Assembly: GCF_965638725.1 (NCBI RefSeq)
Contig: NC_134963.1
Span: 11,560,501-11,624,500, forward strand
Direction of reading: 5' to 3'
From: Aptenodytes patagonicus
Taxonomy: Eukaryota; Chordata; Aves; Sphenisciformes; Spheniscidae
Length of the DNA stretch: 64,000 nucleotides
Part shown: positions 1 through 12,800 of the stretch, piece after piece
Layout of the letters: every line of letters starts with the position of its first letter
Numbering within the stretch: the first letter of the stretch is position 1
Program-made: the position numbers and the translations under genes
The notes under the pieces: generated by a model
Told to the model about the DNA's origin: nothing
The model's input: only the letters and a program-made list of their open reading frames with translations
Databases searched by the model: none

Positions 1-1708
1 AAGCATTAAAAAAGGGAAGTGTCAGTAAAGAATTGGATATAGCTGCTTCCTCTGCAGCAGAGCTCTTTTATGAGCAGCTCACTTTAAGGCTTGTTTGCAC
101 ATGGAGGAATAGTTATTCTGCATTATGTTCGGATTCCACTTCATTTTAAATAACCTTCATATATAAAGAGCATTTTTTTTAGTGTCTGCCCAGACCACAC
201 GAACAAGTTACCATGAGAGAGCCTTACAGCAGGTAGCTATGTTCTACTGTCTTCTACTTTACAGCCTACAACAGGTTAGGTGTATGCTACTAGGCTACTA
301 GTTTGCAAAGTAAGGGTGTGAGTTGTGGCAGCCTAAGCTCCTGCATTTTAAGGCTATAGCGTCAGCTCTTCTCACTTCTGTGACTGTGTTACTGAGTTAA
401 TTCAGGAAGCTGAACCAGTTTACTGCTCATGCAAGCACCGTTCCTGCTGCATGGGAGGTGGTAGAAGTTCAGGGGGAGAAAACAGTAGTCCCCCTTCAGA
501 CTGCCTGAAACTTTCAGGGATCACTACCCTAACATGCATTTAGTGTAGGGTAGTTGCTCATGCAACAGTAGTTACTGAGAAGTAAGTTGCTGAGATGTTA
601 ATTACAAGGTGAAAGTATTTCCTGCTAAATTGTTAGTGGAATTTAGACTGTAGCTGGTAGGCTGCTTTAAAACAGAACAGGTTTTGCAGTGAAGTGAAAT
701 GTTTCCAAGAGTGAGAATGCCCGGAGGGTTTGAATAGGGCTGTTCACCTGACTGAACTCCTCATTTTAGGACATCTTTATCTTGTTGCATGTTTCATAGT
801 TGAATTGCTTGCTACTTTTTGATGTACTGAGAATGCCCCTTCTTTTCCACCCGTGTCCTTAGCAATGTGTGTTTTTCTATGGGTGTTTGGTTTTTTTTTT
901 CCTTTTCACCTTGCATGTTCAATATCCCATCCAGATCTAGATCCAATTTACTAGAGGTGTGATGGAGAAAGGACAGCAAGTCCCCGTGATTCTGGCTGGT
1001 AAATGGGAAAGAACAGTAAGAGAATTGAAAGCTTTTTATTACCAAACCTGTTCTTTTTCTTTCCCTCAACTTCCTATCAACAGGGCCTTCTTTTCATCTT
1101 ATTGCTTCACCTGCTGCTTTCATGGTGATTGTCCCCTCCCTGCCCTGCACATTGCTGCACCTCTGCTCTTCTCTGCCCCTGATCAGTGCTCCTACTCATT
1201 ATTCTCACTCATTGGTCAAACCTCTATGCCTTTAGGCAATCTTTTTTTTTTATTTTTAATTCTTCCACCTTATGTTTAGACGATTCTTTTGGAAATGCCT
1301 GACGCTAGGCAGGCTCAAGCCTATTGTTCGCCAAACATGGATTACATTAATCCTGTCATTCAGCTTTCCTCAAATGACCAGGTCCTGGTATTTTGTCAAA
1401 ATAATACATCAGGTAGTAAAATAATGACTTGCTTAGCAGTTGTTCTTGAATTTCTGCAAAGAATATTTGTGTTGCCTTTTAGAAATTAGTTGGCTTTTTT
1501 CCTCCATTATTTGAAGAAATTGTAAAGGGTGGCGATTTTAAGTAATATATGTGGTGGTTGGTTTTTTGGGGTTTTTTTTGTTTGGTTGGTTTTTAAATCG
1601 ATAAATGAGAGGGGGTAAAAAGCTGTTTTACAGACCTTCCTAACTACAGAAAGTATTTTCTGATGTCCTCAATTAATACCCAGCCTTGTGTTTTTCCTCT
1701 TTTTTCAG
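1..1708 (+). other. MED15: MED15 intron 1, 3' part
   Basis: No coding exon is recognised here. The MED15 exon for the KIX N-terminal helix is absent, so it lies upstream of the window. The stretch is A/T-rich with several T runs. Confidence 0.7.
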
Positions 1709-1796
1709 TGATGACGCTATGAGGAAGGCTGGTGTTGCCCATAATAAATCCAGCAAAGATATGGAGAGTCATGTGTTTATGAAGGCCAAAACAAGG
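1709..1796 (+). CDS. MED15: MED15 exon 2 (KIX domain)
   Basis: The acceptor follows a T-rich tract ending TTTTTTCAG; the donor is AGG|GTAAAG. It encodes DDAMRKAGVAHNKSSKDMES and onward (residues 24-52), part of the activator-binding KIX three-helix bundle. The first base completes a codon begun in the upstream exon. Confidence 0.96.
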
Positions 1797-4700
1797 GTAA
1801 AGCATCTCTATTTGTTTCCAGAAGTTACTGGGGTGTCAAAAGAAGTTTGGAACAACCCATAGAAATAGTAAACCAAATGCACTTAGTTAACTGTCTCTGC
1901 TTACAGTACATAGTAACGCAAAATTTTTGATTTATATGTGCTGCTTTTACCCTGAGGGGAAGTGAGGTGTTTTGCATCCAATATATGCATCAAACTAGAC
2001 CTCAGTCCAAGACAGCTTTGCTGATGCTGCAGCATTTAATGCATAGATGGGACCACACTTAATTCTTGTCTGAAGACTTGTGTGTAGTGAATTGCATAGA
2101 ATTTCCTTTATCTACAGTGTAGCACCATTCCGTATGACTAGTTTGGTGGTCAGGAGAGACTAAGATATCAATGAAAAGGCTGTGTCAAGAGTAAGACCAA
2201 GGGAAGTCCTGTGGTCTCTGTGAAAGTCTGGTTATCTTGTACAATTCTAGACTCTACCAAAATGTAGACTTCTTTCCTGGAGCTGCATTATGAGAAATTG
2301 GATAGTGTTGCTGTCTCCAAACAAGCCATGTTTGAGATAGAACTTGTCTTGGTGAAAACTTTATAATGCTGATGGCACAAATTTATGCCTGCTGATGGCA
2401 TCCTCACTGGTGAGTTGGTAGTTTCATGAGCAGGAAGGCTATCTCAGCCCTGTGCAGTTTCTCTTACACATTATGAAGCTCACTAATAAAACGCTGCAAA
2501 GAATATTTGTCTTTTCACTTCTGACACTTCTACCATATGTTAGTCTTTAAAGTTGTTAACTTACTTCTATTTGTAATACTAACTTAGCTTAAAAAAAGTT
2601 CTTGTAGTGTGAATATGACATAGTTCAAGGACTAAAGTAAGTCAGTGTACCAAGTAAGCAGATTCAATCCTCAAGAAAAAGGAATTGGAGTGGATAAGAA
2701 GTGAAAAAAGGATGTATTGGTTTATAATTATGTTCACATATTGTGATCCTGTTAGTGTGACTGTCACAGAGGTTCTTTCCAGTGAATTTTGTGGTTTCTT
2801 GGCCTTCTTGTACTGTCAGCCACAATGACCTATTAGTAAAAATATTCTCACTTAGTTAATGAACAGACTGTTCCTTGCAAGTGAACTGCTTTGAAAAGCC
2901 CATAGACATTGTAAAGTAAAATCTGTTATGTTGAGGAAGAATACTGAAGAACCAGAAAGTCATGGCTGCAATGTTTTTATTGCCTATGCTAAAATCCTCA
3001 TTTTTCACCTTTAGGAAGAATATCTTTCTCTTGTGGCCAGACTTATTATCCATTTTCGAGATATTCGTAAGTAATTGGTTTTGTTGTTTGTTTTTTTTCT
3101 CAGTAATGAGATTGCTCATCCCATCCTCCCAAACAGAGTAAATTTTAGGGTTTGTATGTGTGGTTCTGCATGTGACTCTTCACAAGTTGCTTTAAAAATT
3201 TTCCTGTAATATACATGCTTAATTTCTAAATACTGTTTCTTTTATGCATCCATCTATAATTGAAAGTCTTTGAGAAATTATTTAAACTTACTACTTTTTC
3301 TACCTTCCTAATTTTTTCCTGTATTTTTGCTTTTTTCCATTGTTTATGTAGCATTCTGGTTACTAAATTGGCTTAGGTTAATGTATTTTGTTAGAGCTAC
3401 AGTAGACAGTAATTTTTTTTTTTATTTTTTAAATTATTATGTGAATATATTTTTTTGTAGAGAGTATATCTGAAGGGCAAAATTTATGTGTGACAAGATT
3501 AACAAAGGCAATTAATTGTTCTTCCTTTGCAGACAATAAGAAATCTCAAGCCTCAGTCAGTGGTAAGAACTCCTTCTTTTTATTTTAATTCTTTTTTTCT
3601 CCCCCCCCCCCCATTTCTAAATAGAACAGCTTAGAAATCGGGGCTATGGTGTACTAAGAATAAGAAGGCTGTGCATTCCCTAGCTGGAATATTAAATGCT
3701 GCTGGAAAGGAAAGGTAGCATGATAGTCTTGGAGTTCAGTGATGAGGGTGACAGGCTTGGACAGTGTTTTGGATGTAACACAGGAGACTTGTTTGTTTCC
3801 CTGTTTGTACTTTTGTACAAAGAAAAGAACAAGAAAGAACAAGAGTGATTGAAAATAATCTCCTGCTGAGCAGTCCAGGTTTCTCCCTGTTACTGGCTTT
3901 GGGTTCCTCAGTGTGTTGCATCAGAGGCAAGCGCTGTGTTTGTGGGGCGTACGCACTCTGCCATTTGACTGAGGTTAGATCTGATGATGTCTTCTGCCTC
4001 TGTGCTAATTCTTACAGCAGTGTATGTTAGGGACATAGTATGATCCTCTATTTTTATCCCCCTGTAGGCTAAATACGCAGTGTCTGTGATTGATTAACAT
4101 CCAGCCTAGACAGCTGGAAATTATTTTTATAAGTATTCTTAAGAAAGAGGGGGTGTTGCGTTCTGTACCTGATTAATGTTGCTTCTGCACCCAATGTTGT
4201 GTTTTGCCCTCTTGAATTGCCATTCCCTCTTCGACTTCACTTTTCTGTGTGCCCAGGATTCAGATTATGACAGTTGTCTTGAAAGGCACTGAATTTATCC
4301 ACAGCATAATAAACGTGATGTTATGGGGGGAACTGTATACCAAAGTACTTCTTCTGGTCTGAGCACTGCTTCTCCTTGTTGACCTCAGGAGGAAGAGGCT
4401 AATTGGATCCACAGTGGGACTCTCTTGGTTTTTGAGGTTACAAGCTGGATATCCTCATGGAGTTTTGTTGGCAGTTTGTTTTGACTTGCATATAAATTCA
4501 GAGGTGGCTAATAAGTTCCTTTTCTCTAATGTATTTAGAATCTATTTGGAACTTTGCAAATCTGAAGCGCTTAAATAATCTTTACTCTATTTAGAGAGAG
4601 GCAAAGACGTGCCAGAAGCCTCTTGTGGTCTCGCAGGCAGAGCAGTGAATGTTAGATTCTCAGGGTATTGGATCTAGTCATGGTCTGAAGCCGACAGATC

Positions 4701-6836
4701 AGAGAGTGGATGATGGGGAACAGGATTTTGGGGAGGCAGTTGCATGGCTGGCTGCATATTGGTAACTATTTTCTTTGTAGATCCGATGAATGCCCTGCAG
4801 AATCTAACTGGGGGTCCCCCAGCAGGAGCACCTGGAATGGGCATGGCTTCCCGAGCTCAGGGTGCGCCGATGAGTGGGATGAGTGGCCTTGGCCCAATGG
4901 GACAACAGATGAGTCTCCCAGGGCAGCAGCAGCCTCCTGGAACCTCGGGAATGGCCCCTCATGGTATGCCTGGTGTCTCTACAGCTACTCAGCAGAGTAA
5001 GTATTCAGTTTGCTTCAGCCACTGTAATTGTTAGATCAGCCTTTCAGTACATAACTTTTCCACAGGGAAAGGGTGCTGAAGAGATTTCAAGCTTCTGGCT
5101 AAATCAGCCAAGTGAACTGCAGGAAGAATTGATTTCAAATACTCCTACCTAATGGGATAAATGTCTTAGTATAGCGAGGAGCAGTCTAGCTGTTGTATGA
5201 GCAATGCTTCTTTCGTCCTACAAGATGTCAACTTCAGAACTTTGTTTTTGTAGAGCTCACCTATGTTTTCTATGGGTACGGTGCTTCTTGCTGGTGACCT
5301 CTGTGCATATTTCCTCCTGCACATTTTTACATTCTTTACCTAGGTTGCTGACTCAATATAGGCAGTGAGAATTAGAAGTTGGTAGTAGGAAGTGTCACTA
5401 ATTATGCTGTTACTGTGCCTCGTCCATTTGAGGAGGCAAAAGTATGCTGCTAACGAAGAACACTAATGTACTTTAGGGATTATCTTCAATTATTGTGAGT
5501 TATACTGGGTAACTGTCTCTCGCACTGTTTGGGTCTCATGTTTTAAGTACAGTCTACCTTCTTTTTAGCCCAACTTCAGCTTCAGCAGATAGCTCAGCAG
5601 CAACAGCAGCAGCAGCAGCAATTCCAGCAGCAGCAGGTGGCTTTGCAGCAGCAGCAATTCCAGGCCCAGCAGTCAGCCATGCAACAACAGTTTCAGGTCC
5701 AGCAGCAGCAGGCAGCAGCAGCTGCAGCAGCCCAGCAGCAGCAGCAGCAACAACAGCAGTTGCAAGCCGTCCAGCAGCAGCAACAGCACATGCTGAAACT
5801 GCAGATGCAGCAGCAGCAAAACCAACAGCAGGTGATGACAAACAATTACAATGGCAATTGAGGTGATCTGTGTTCAGCTACTTGTCAAGTGAGGCTTGGC
5901 TTGCATGGACGTACTGAATATCAGCTTTGCCTGTTATTAACGCGTTTCCATTTTGGGGTAGGACTTCAGTTTAGACTTGCAAGTTAATTGGCAACAATAT
6001 ATTGCATCCCAGAGGAAGGGCTTAACAGTCGTTTGGTTGCTTTCTTCTGTCATAGCAATAGAGAATTAAAACCTTTGTCTCTTTCTCTTTATAAACATCG
6101 GGATAGTCTTTCATTCTGACAAGAACAGGGATGTGGGAAAGAACCAAAAGCACTTGTGCTACTCTAGAAATAGTGGCTGTTTTGTCATTGTGTGAATTAC
6201 ACGTTGCCACTTTAAAAAAATGTGTGCCGAGCACATTATGTATATATCATCCTTAGGCACAAAAGCAGAAGAGGAAACTTCAGCTGTCATGCTCTTGTGC
6301 AGTTCCTGGTAAATAGTGGTGCTGATGCAGGCTGGTTACATTTGAAGAAGTGCTTCTGAGCCCATTTGTACAGGAGAAGCTGATGGACTTCATCTTTGCT
6401 TTTGAAAACTGTTTTAGTAGTGAGACAAGCTTGTAATATTGAAACCACGGGATGTGCACTATGTAGAGTTGAGATATATGAAGAGTGAGTGGATAGAAAG
6501 GTTGGGCTTTCGCTTTGGACTTAAAACCTCAGACTGATGTATTAGGATTCTGTTTGCTCTTGGTTTATGCTATAAAAATAAGGCTGCTATCGCATTGCTG
6601 GAAGCTTTAGCATCCTGGCTTTTCCTGCTTTTCAGATGCAGCAGCAACAGCAGCAGCAGCAACTACAGCGAATTGCCCAAATGCAGCAGCTGCAGGCAGC
6701 ACAGGCTATGCAGGCACAACAGCAGCAGCAACAGCAGCAGCAGCAACAGCAGCAACAAATACCACAACAACAGCTACAGCAGCAGCCACCTCAACAAGTA
6801 ATGCAACAGCAGATGCAACAGATGCAGCAGCAACAA

Positions 6837-6871
<35 letters not shown>

Positions 6872-9800
6872 ACAGGTTGCTCAGGCACAACAGTCTCAGC
6901 TTCCACCACAATCCCAGCCTCAACCCCAGCCCATGGTATCTCAGCCACAGGCAATTTCAGGACAAATTCCTAGTCAGGTTATGCCTGTTACACTCACACC
7001 ACAGCAATTAAAAGCAATGCAGGTAAGGGCTAGTGACCAGCTGATTGTTGGTTCATTATGATCCTCTAGAGAAACAAAAAAAATTCTTTGACTTTTGCTA
7101 ATAAAGAAGTCGGAAAAAACATAGCTTTTTAAGAGATCTGTAGTTAGCATGTTATGAATATGGAGAGTTTAAAGGTTTATGTCTGGGCCTGCCAGTAGAG
7201 AACAGTTTTGTGTCTAAGAGTAGGACTTCTGGAAATCTGTGAAAACCATTTATGCAGCTAATATTTAAAAATAATTTCTTGTCTTACTCTTGAACGGACA
7301 AGTAAAAGAAAAAAGAAACAAACTCTGGTTAAAGAAGAATCACCTCCACGATGTTTGCTGTTCTAGAACATGAGCAAGTGCTTTGAAGTGCCTAGTGCAT
7401 GTCACTGGAGCCCGTGTTGGCTCTCTAGCATGCTGGCTTTGCTTCTGCTGCCACGTTTAGAGGTTTTGGTCAAAGTTTAAGATACTGGTAGTTCCTGCCT
7501 TGAAGAGAATGTGTACAAGACAGTAGTTTTACTCTGTTGAACCTCTTGCTGGGTCATCCTCTTAATGGTGCAGCTTTTTGAACTGTTGCGTTACAGTCAG
7601 TTTTTTCTGGGCTTCATATGTGCTGTTGAGCTCAGACGTAATCCCAAGACCTGCTTTTCTTTGGGCCTTGCTGGGGAGTAGTGGAGTGTCAGCCACACTT
7701 GAGAAATTATTGACCCCACATGGACGAGTTGATACATCCACTTTGTGTTCCTACCAGCTAAGCTAGGAGTAGTTAGATGTACATCACACTGACAGTCGTA
7801 ATGAATGTATAAACATTTGAAATGCTGGCCATTGGTAGGTGCTTAACACAGTGTGCTTGAGGGAAATCAACACGTGTGTGGTTAACTATGTTTGCCAGAA
7901 AGCTGAAGTATCTAGTATTGTCATAGGAAGACTTGATAGTACAGGGAAGAAGTTGCAAGAAGAAATTGAATCTTGGGTGCACAGTCTATGGGAAGACTGT
8001 TCTAAATGTTAGAAACATGGGATCTTGTTTTCATAAAGAAAGCTCAAAAACTCTAGGAAGAGTATGTATGTGAGGCTGATCTTGTCTCCACACCCTTTTT
8101 TATGAGTATAGTCAATATAGCTGAAACAGAAGTGTCATACCTTAATCAGATCTGTACGTTTACTTCATTCTTTCTTTTCATACTGAAGGTAAGAGCTCAG
8201 CTGGTCCAGCAGCAGCAGGCAGCGGCAGCAGTACAAGCAGCTCAGGCCCAAGCTGCTCAGATGGGAGCTTCAGGGCAGGTAAGGGCCCAGGAGCCAGTAT
8301 CACTAGTTATAGGCCTGTAGCAAGTGCATGCTAGAGATGAGCATGGAGATGGGTTTCTGGTGGCTTTCTGATGAGGGGTCTGACATTGGTCATCCCTTTA
8401 TATGGGATATGGGCTTTTATGCTGTTTCTCCTTTGCCTGGAGTCAGAGGCAGGATTTCGTTGACAACCTCTCTGTGCATGCTCTCTGTCCTGAGTAGGTA
8501 AGATTGTTGTCTGTACTGATGCAGGAATGCACATCAATAAGATGGCCTACTGTGGTCACGCTACAAGTCTGACTGTTGGTACCTGGAGTGTATCACCTCT
8601 TCTTTCGTTAAACTTTCTTGGGTGACTGCTTTGTTGTGTAAACTGATTTCTGTACTGTGAATCTTTGCCTGCTATCTTAACTCACATGTGATTTACCTTC
8701 CATCTCCATGTATCAACCATAAAAAATAATATAGACAATGAAATCTCTCTGCACTCCCCTTTCATTCCTTTCATCTTTCATTCTTTTTCTGAGTGAAATG
8801 GGCAGTAGCTATGCTCTTGTTCTGGATGTGAGTTGTGAAGAAAAAATGGCATGTGTCACAAGTGCAGAGTTACATTTAAAAAAAAAAAAGTGCTGGGTGA
8901 AAGCTTATTGTCTAACACAGTTTTCTTATCCTGCAATACACTTGTAGCCCCAGTGATTGTTCCTTGATGTGTGTCTGGTATGAAGGAGACATGGGGAAAA
9001 AAATTGGGAATGGCTTGAGCTGAACCTCTCATCCCATTTTCCACCAGAATATGAAATAGTCTTTCGTGGCTTACCTCTGTAGTGTTTCATATTGAGGCAT
9101 TTTACAGATATGGGTAAGTACAATCATCACCACTTTGTAGATGAAGAGACTGAGGCAGACAGATGAAATGAGGTTGACTAGGATTAACGGCAGAGTTCTT
9201 TTCATATACCCAGACGTTCCATGTCTGCATGCGCCATTTTCCCTTCAGGGCACAAGTAATATTACAGATTCAATAAGACATTTGGAAGCTTTTTACATGG
9301 ACTGTGATAACAATTGGTTCTTCAGCATACATCTCCCAGACTTGTATCAGGAATAGTGTCTTGTACCATCATAACTCTCATGTGGCCCACATCCTTGTTG
9401 GTGGCTAAGTTCTGTTTCTGTATTGGTCCTTTTGCTTGTGTCAACGTAACACAGGATGTAAAAGCTGAGCAGTGGTAAGTACAGTTGGTACAGTACTGGC
9501 AGCAATGCAGAATTCTTTCTACAGTTGAAATGTGAATTAAAACTTCTGTTTGTTTCTTAAATAATTTCCAGGTGGAAGCTGCAGGGACTTAGGCTGACTG
9601 GAAGGAGACTCTGACTTTTTTTTCTTTTTACTAACTTAATGGTGCTCTTTTCAACTCCTAAGCAGATGGATTGTGCTTATGTACAGTCAACTTAATTCTT
9701 GCCCCATTTAGTGAATTTATATGCCAGTGGCTTAACAGCACAGTGCATTTGAAAAGTTCGGGGTGATAAGATGGTTCACAGCGGGTTTTGTATTGCAGCT

Positions 9801-12800
9801 TTATTCAGACGTAGTAAACTCAGGGATTGCTCATTATCTATCACGGATGGAGTTTAGAAAATTCACATACAGGCTTTACTCCATTTCTGTTCATGCCATT
9901 GCAATATGAGTCTACTAAAATTCACTTAATGCTGTGAAGTCCAATAATTAAACAGGTTTCTTGTACTTGTGTAAATATTTTCTGTATATAATATTTAGTT
10001 TTAAGATTGTGGCTGTGTACAATGTTACAATGCAGCTTCGGTGTTGAGAGTGTATATGGATTTTCTTTAATTTATGAGAAGTTTCTTTTAAGAGTAGATT
10101 TTGCTTTGTATTTAGTACATTTTTCACTAGCACCAGCATTTTTATTAAATCTGCCTTGATTTCTTCATTTGGTTCAGGGAAGCTTTTGTTATAAACAAAC
10201 CCTATCCTAATCTTCGCTTGTTACATTTAAACTTAGCCTCTAGGGGCTTTCAGACTGGGAATTTTGGTTGATATGGCTGCGTTTTTCCTTTCCGTAAAGT
10301 TTCTGTTCATCCTTCCTACATAAAAGTAAAAGCAATCCCAGGTTTAAACATGGATCCATGTGAATTTTGAAGTTCTTCTCTGAAGTCGTAAAGACACCAT
10401 GCAGGTCAGTGTTACCCTGCTTGGGTGTCTAGTCCTTGTGAGCATGTAACTCACAGGTGAAGCTGATAAATAAATGAAGTAGAGTCCTAGTGACCACAGA
10501 GTGCTACACAAGTGCTTGCAGCACCAAGAGAAAATCTGTAATCAACTGGAGTTAAGTATTAATAAAGTTTAAATCACTGTTCTGGTGCAACTCCTTCAGG
10601 TGCTCAGAATGCAGATTGGCTGTTGCTCTTTGAAAATCAGAGCTGCCTTTAGTGGAGTGACAGTGGCACAGTACTTACATGTACTCACCAGCAGTTGCAT
10701 ATTTATGGAATTCTGCATCTTTGGATTTTAGATGAAAGAAAATTACAGGTTCAGGATTCTAATTGTTACATTCCACTTCATTTTTATTAACTAATGGGGT
10801 TTGTATCTTACAGTGGAGGGAGACTCTCTTCCTCTGCTTGCTCTCTGTTTTTATGGGGTAAAATTCTCAGTTCTGCAAACTGAGATAAATCAATTTCACT
10901 CGTGGAGGAGGATTTGCCTTCAGTTTAAAACTTTTTCAAAAGTAATTGAACACTTCTGGTTGTCTTCTGTTTTTAGACTGACAAGAACAACTCCTTCATG
11001 GATATATTGCTTTGCATAAAACAGATGCAATCTTTGGAAACCCCCCTTTCCTGACTCCTTTGTCAAAGGGTCACAGGTTTCACAAATGTAAATCAGCTGG
11101 AGAATGGGAAAAATAGATTACTTCTGTTAAGAGAGTGGAATTGGTGTCATTTTATATATACACTTCTTTCCAAAGCACACATTTCAAAAAAGAAAAAATA
11201 CAAAAAACCAAAACCAAAATTGCATGCATGTGCATAAATGTTTGACCAACCACAATATAACAAACAGCTGAAAGCCTTTGAATTGGAGTTTGTCATGCTG
11301 ATATTCAATGGTTTGCCAGACACTTAAACTGTGACTATGCTTCTAATTTCCTTGACCTTGGAGGAAGTAATCTAAATCTTCACACTTTGGTGGTGTGGCA
11401 TGAGAAACAGGACCAAGATGGGACATGCGGGTCACCATAACATCCCTGGGATTTCACACACTCCAGAGATCCATGTGCATTCACGAGGGTCTAAGATGGG
11501 GTGATTGTGCCTGGAAGGATATGTATGTTTGTTTGTTTGTTTTTTTCCTAGCAATTTCCCCTTTTTTTTTTTGTTTTTTGTTTTTTTGTTAGGGTTGTGT
11601 TGCTTCACCAGCTCTCATGTTGATACTGTAGCTCTTCACTGCACTTTGTAGCATCCACCTGTGCTTTGTGCCAGTGCTGGGTTGTGTTTGCTTGTGGTGG
11701 CTGTTGCATGCTGTGTGTGTACATGTGCATGTGTGTGTGATGTCTGAAGCGCTCTCATTTGTTTCCCTTTTGAAATCCTGTCTCTGACCATCCCTCTTTG
11801 CCTGGATGGAGAGGGACTGCATTGCTCTGATGTTGTGAACTAACAGCTGTGCTGAATTTGACACTATTTTCTTTATCAGTTATTGCTTTCCTTTTTCAGT
11901 CTTGCTATGTTGTATTTAATTTTATTTATTTTTAACAATTGTAAGCACATGCATTCTCTGACTCTCTAGAGACATGTTGCTGGCTGCTTCAGTCCATTTA
12001 CATAGAACACTAAGCAAGAATGCCCCAAATGATTTACTGAAAGGAGACTTCATTAACTCGTAGGTTAGTTAGGGCCTGTGTAGGTTCCTTGGTAGTATGT
12101 ATGCTGGAAAAAAAAGTAGCCCAGAGAACTTTACTGTAGATCATTGAAGTACCAAACAGAAGCTCTTTTACTGATAAGTGAATCTGCCAAAGTTACCCGA
12201 GTGCTACCTCAAAAATATGCTGTATTTGCTGTAAATTCTCAGCATATATGGTGTAATATCAAATTTTAAGTAACAGAGGGCTATACAGATATATCTGATT
12301 AAATCTGTGTGGCTCGTGCAGGCTGATGGTTCTGAAAGGCACTTCTAAACACTGCAGAGTAGCATAGTCCTAAGACTATTTTAAAATACAAATTCTAATG
12401 CTAACCTTCATCATTTGTCCTAAATGATTGCACTTTTAGGGTGTGCTCAGTCTATACATCTGGAGAATCAAATAGTGCATGAATAAGCTTGAGGCAGATT
12501 GTGGACTCAGAATATTTTAACACAGCTTAGTTGTAGAGGAATGGGTATTTGTCAAAATGATGGAAATTACAAGGATATATTTAACTTATTCTGTGGGTTA
12601 TAAAAGGAAGGAAATAGCTTTTTCAAACCCAGAAGTCCTTTTTGTTGTCTTTGGCACTGTTATACTGTCATAGGTTAGGTTGGTCTGAAATTTTGCTCAC
12701 TGTGGAGCATTTCTACTGACAGATGCTGTTGAACTGTCTGCCAAAATCTTTTATAATTAAGGGTGGCATATGCAAATACTGCTAAATCCTTTGAATCCAC

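Larger units (their letters stand above)
1797..8188 (+). other. MED15: MED15 introns 2-7
   Basis: The non-exonic parts (1797-3014, 3067-3532, 3563-4780, 4997-5568, 5832-6635, 7023-8188) show splice signals, T-rich tracts and a C12 run at 3601-3612. I see no other gene, RNA gene or clear interspersed repeat. Confidence 0.6.

Noticed and set aside
5554..5841. 95-codon Ala/Val-rich frame on the - strand
   Set aside because: It is the antisense of the MED15 CAG/CAA repeat exon; such repeats read as Ala or Val tracts on the other strand. The same holds for 6706-6954.
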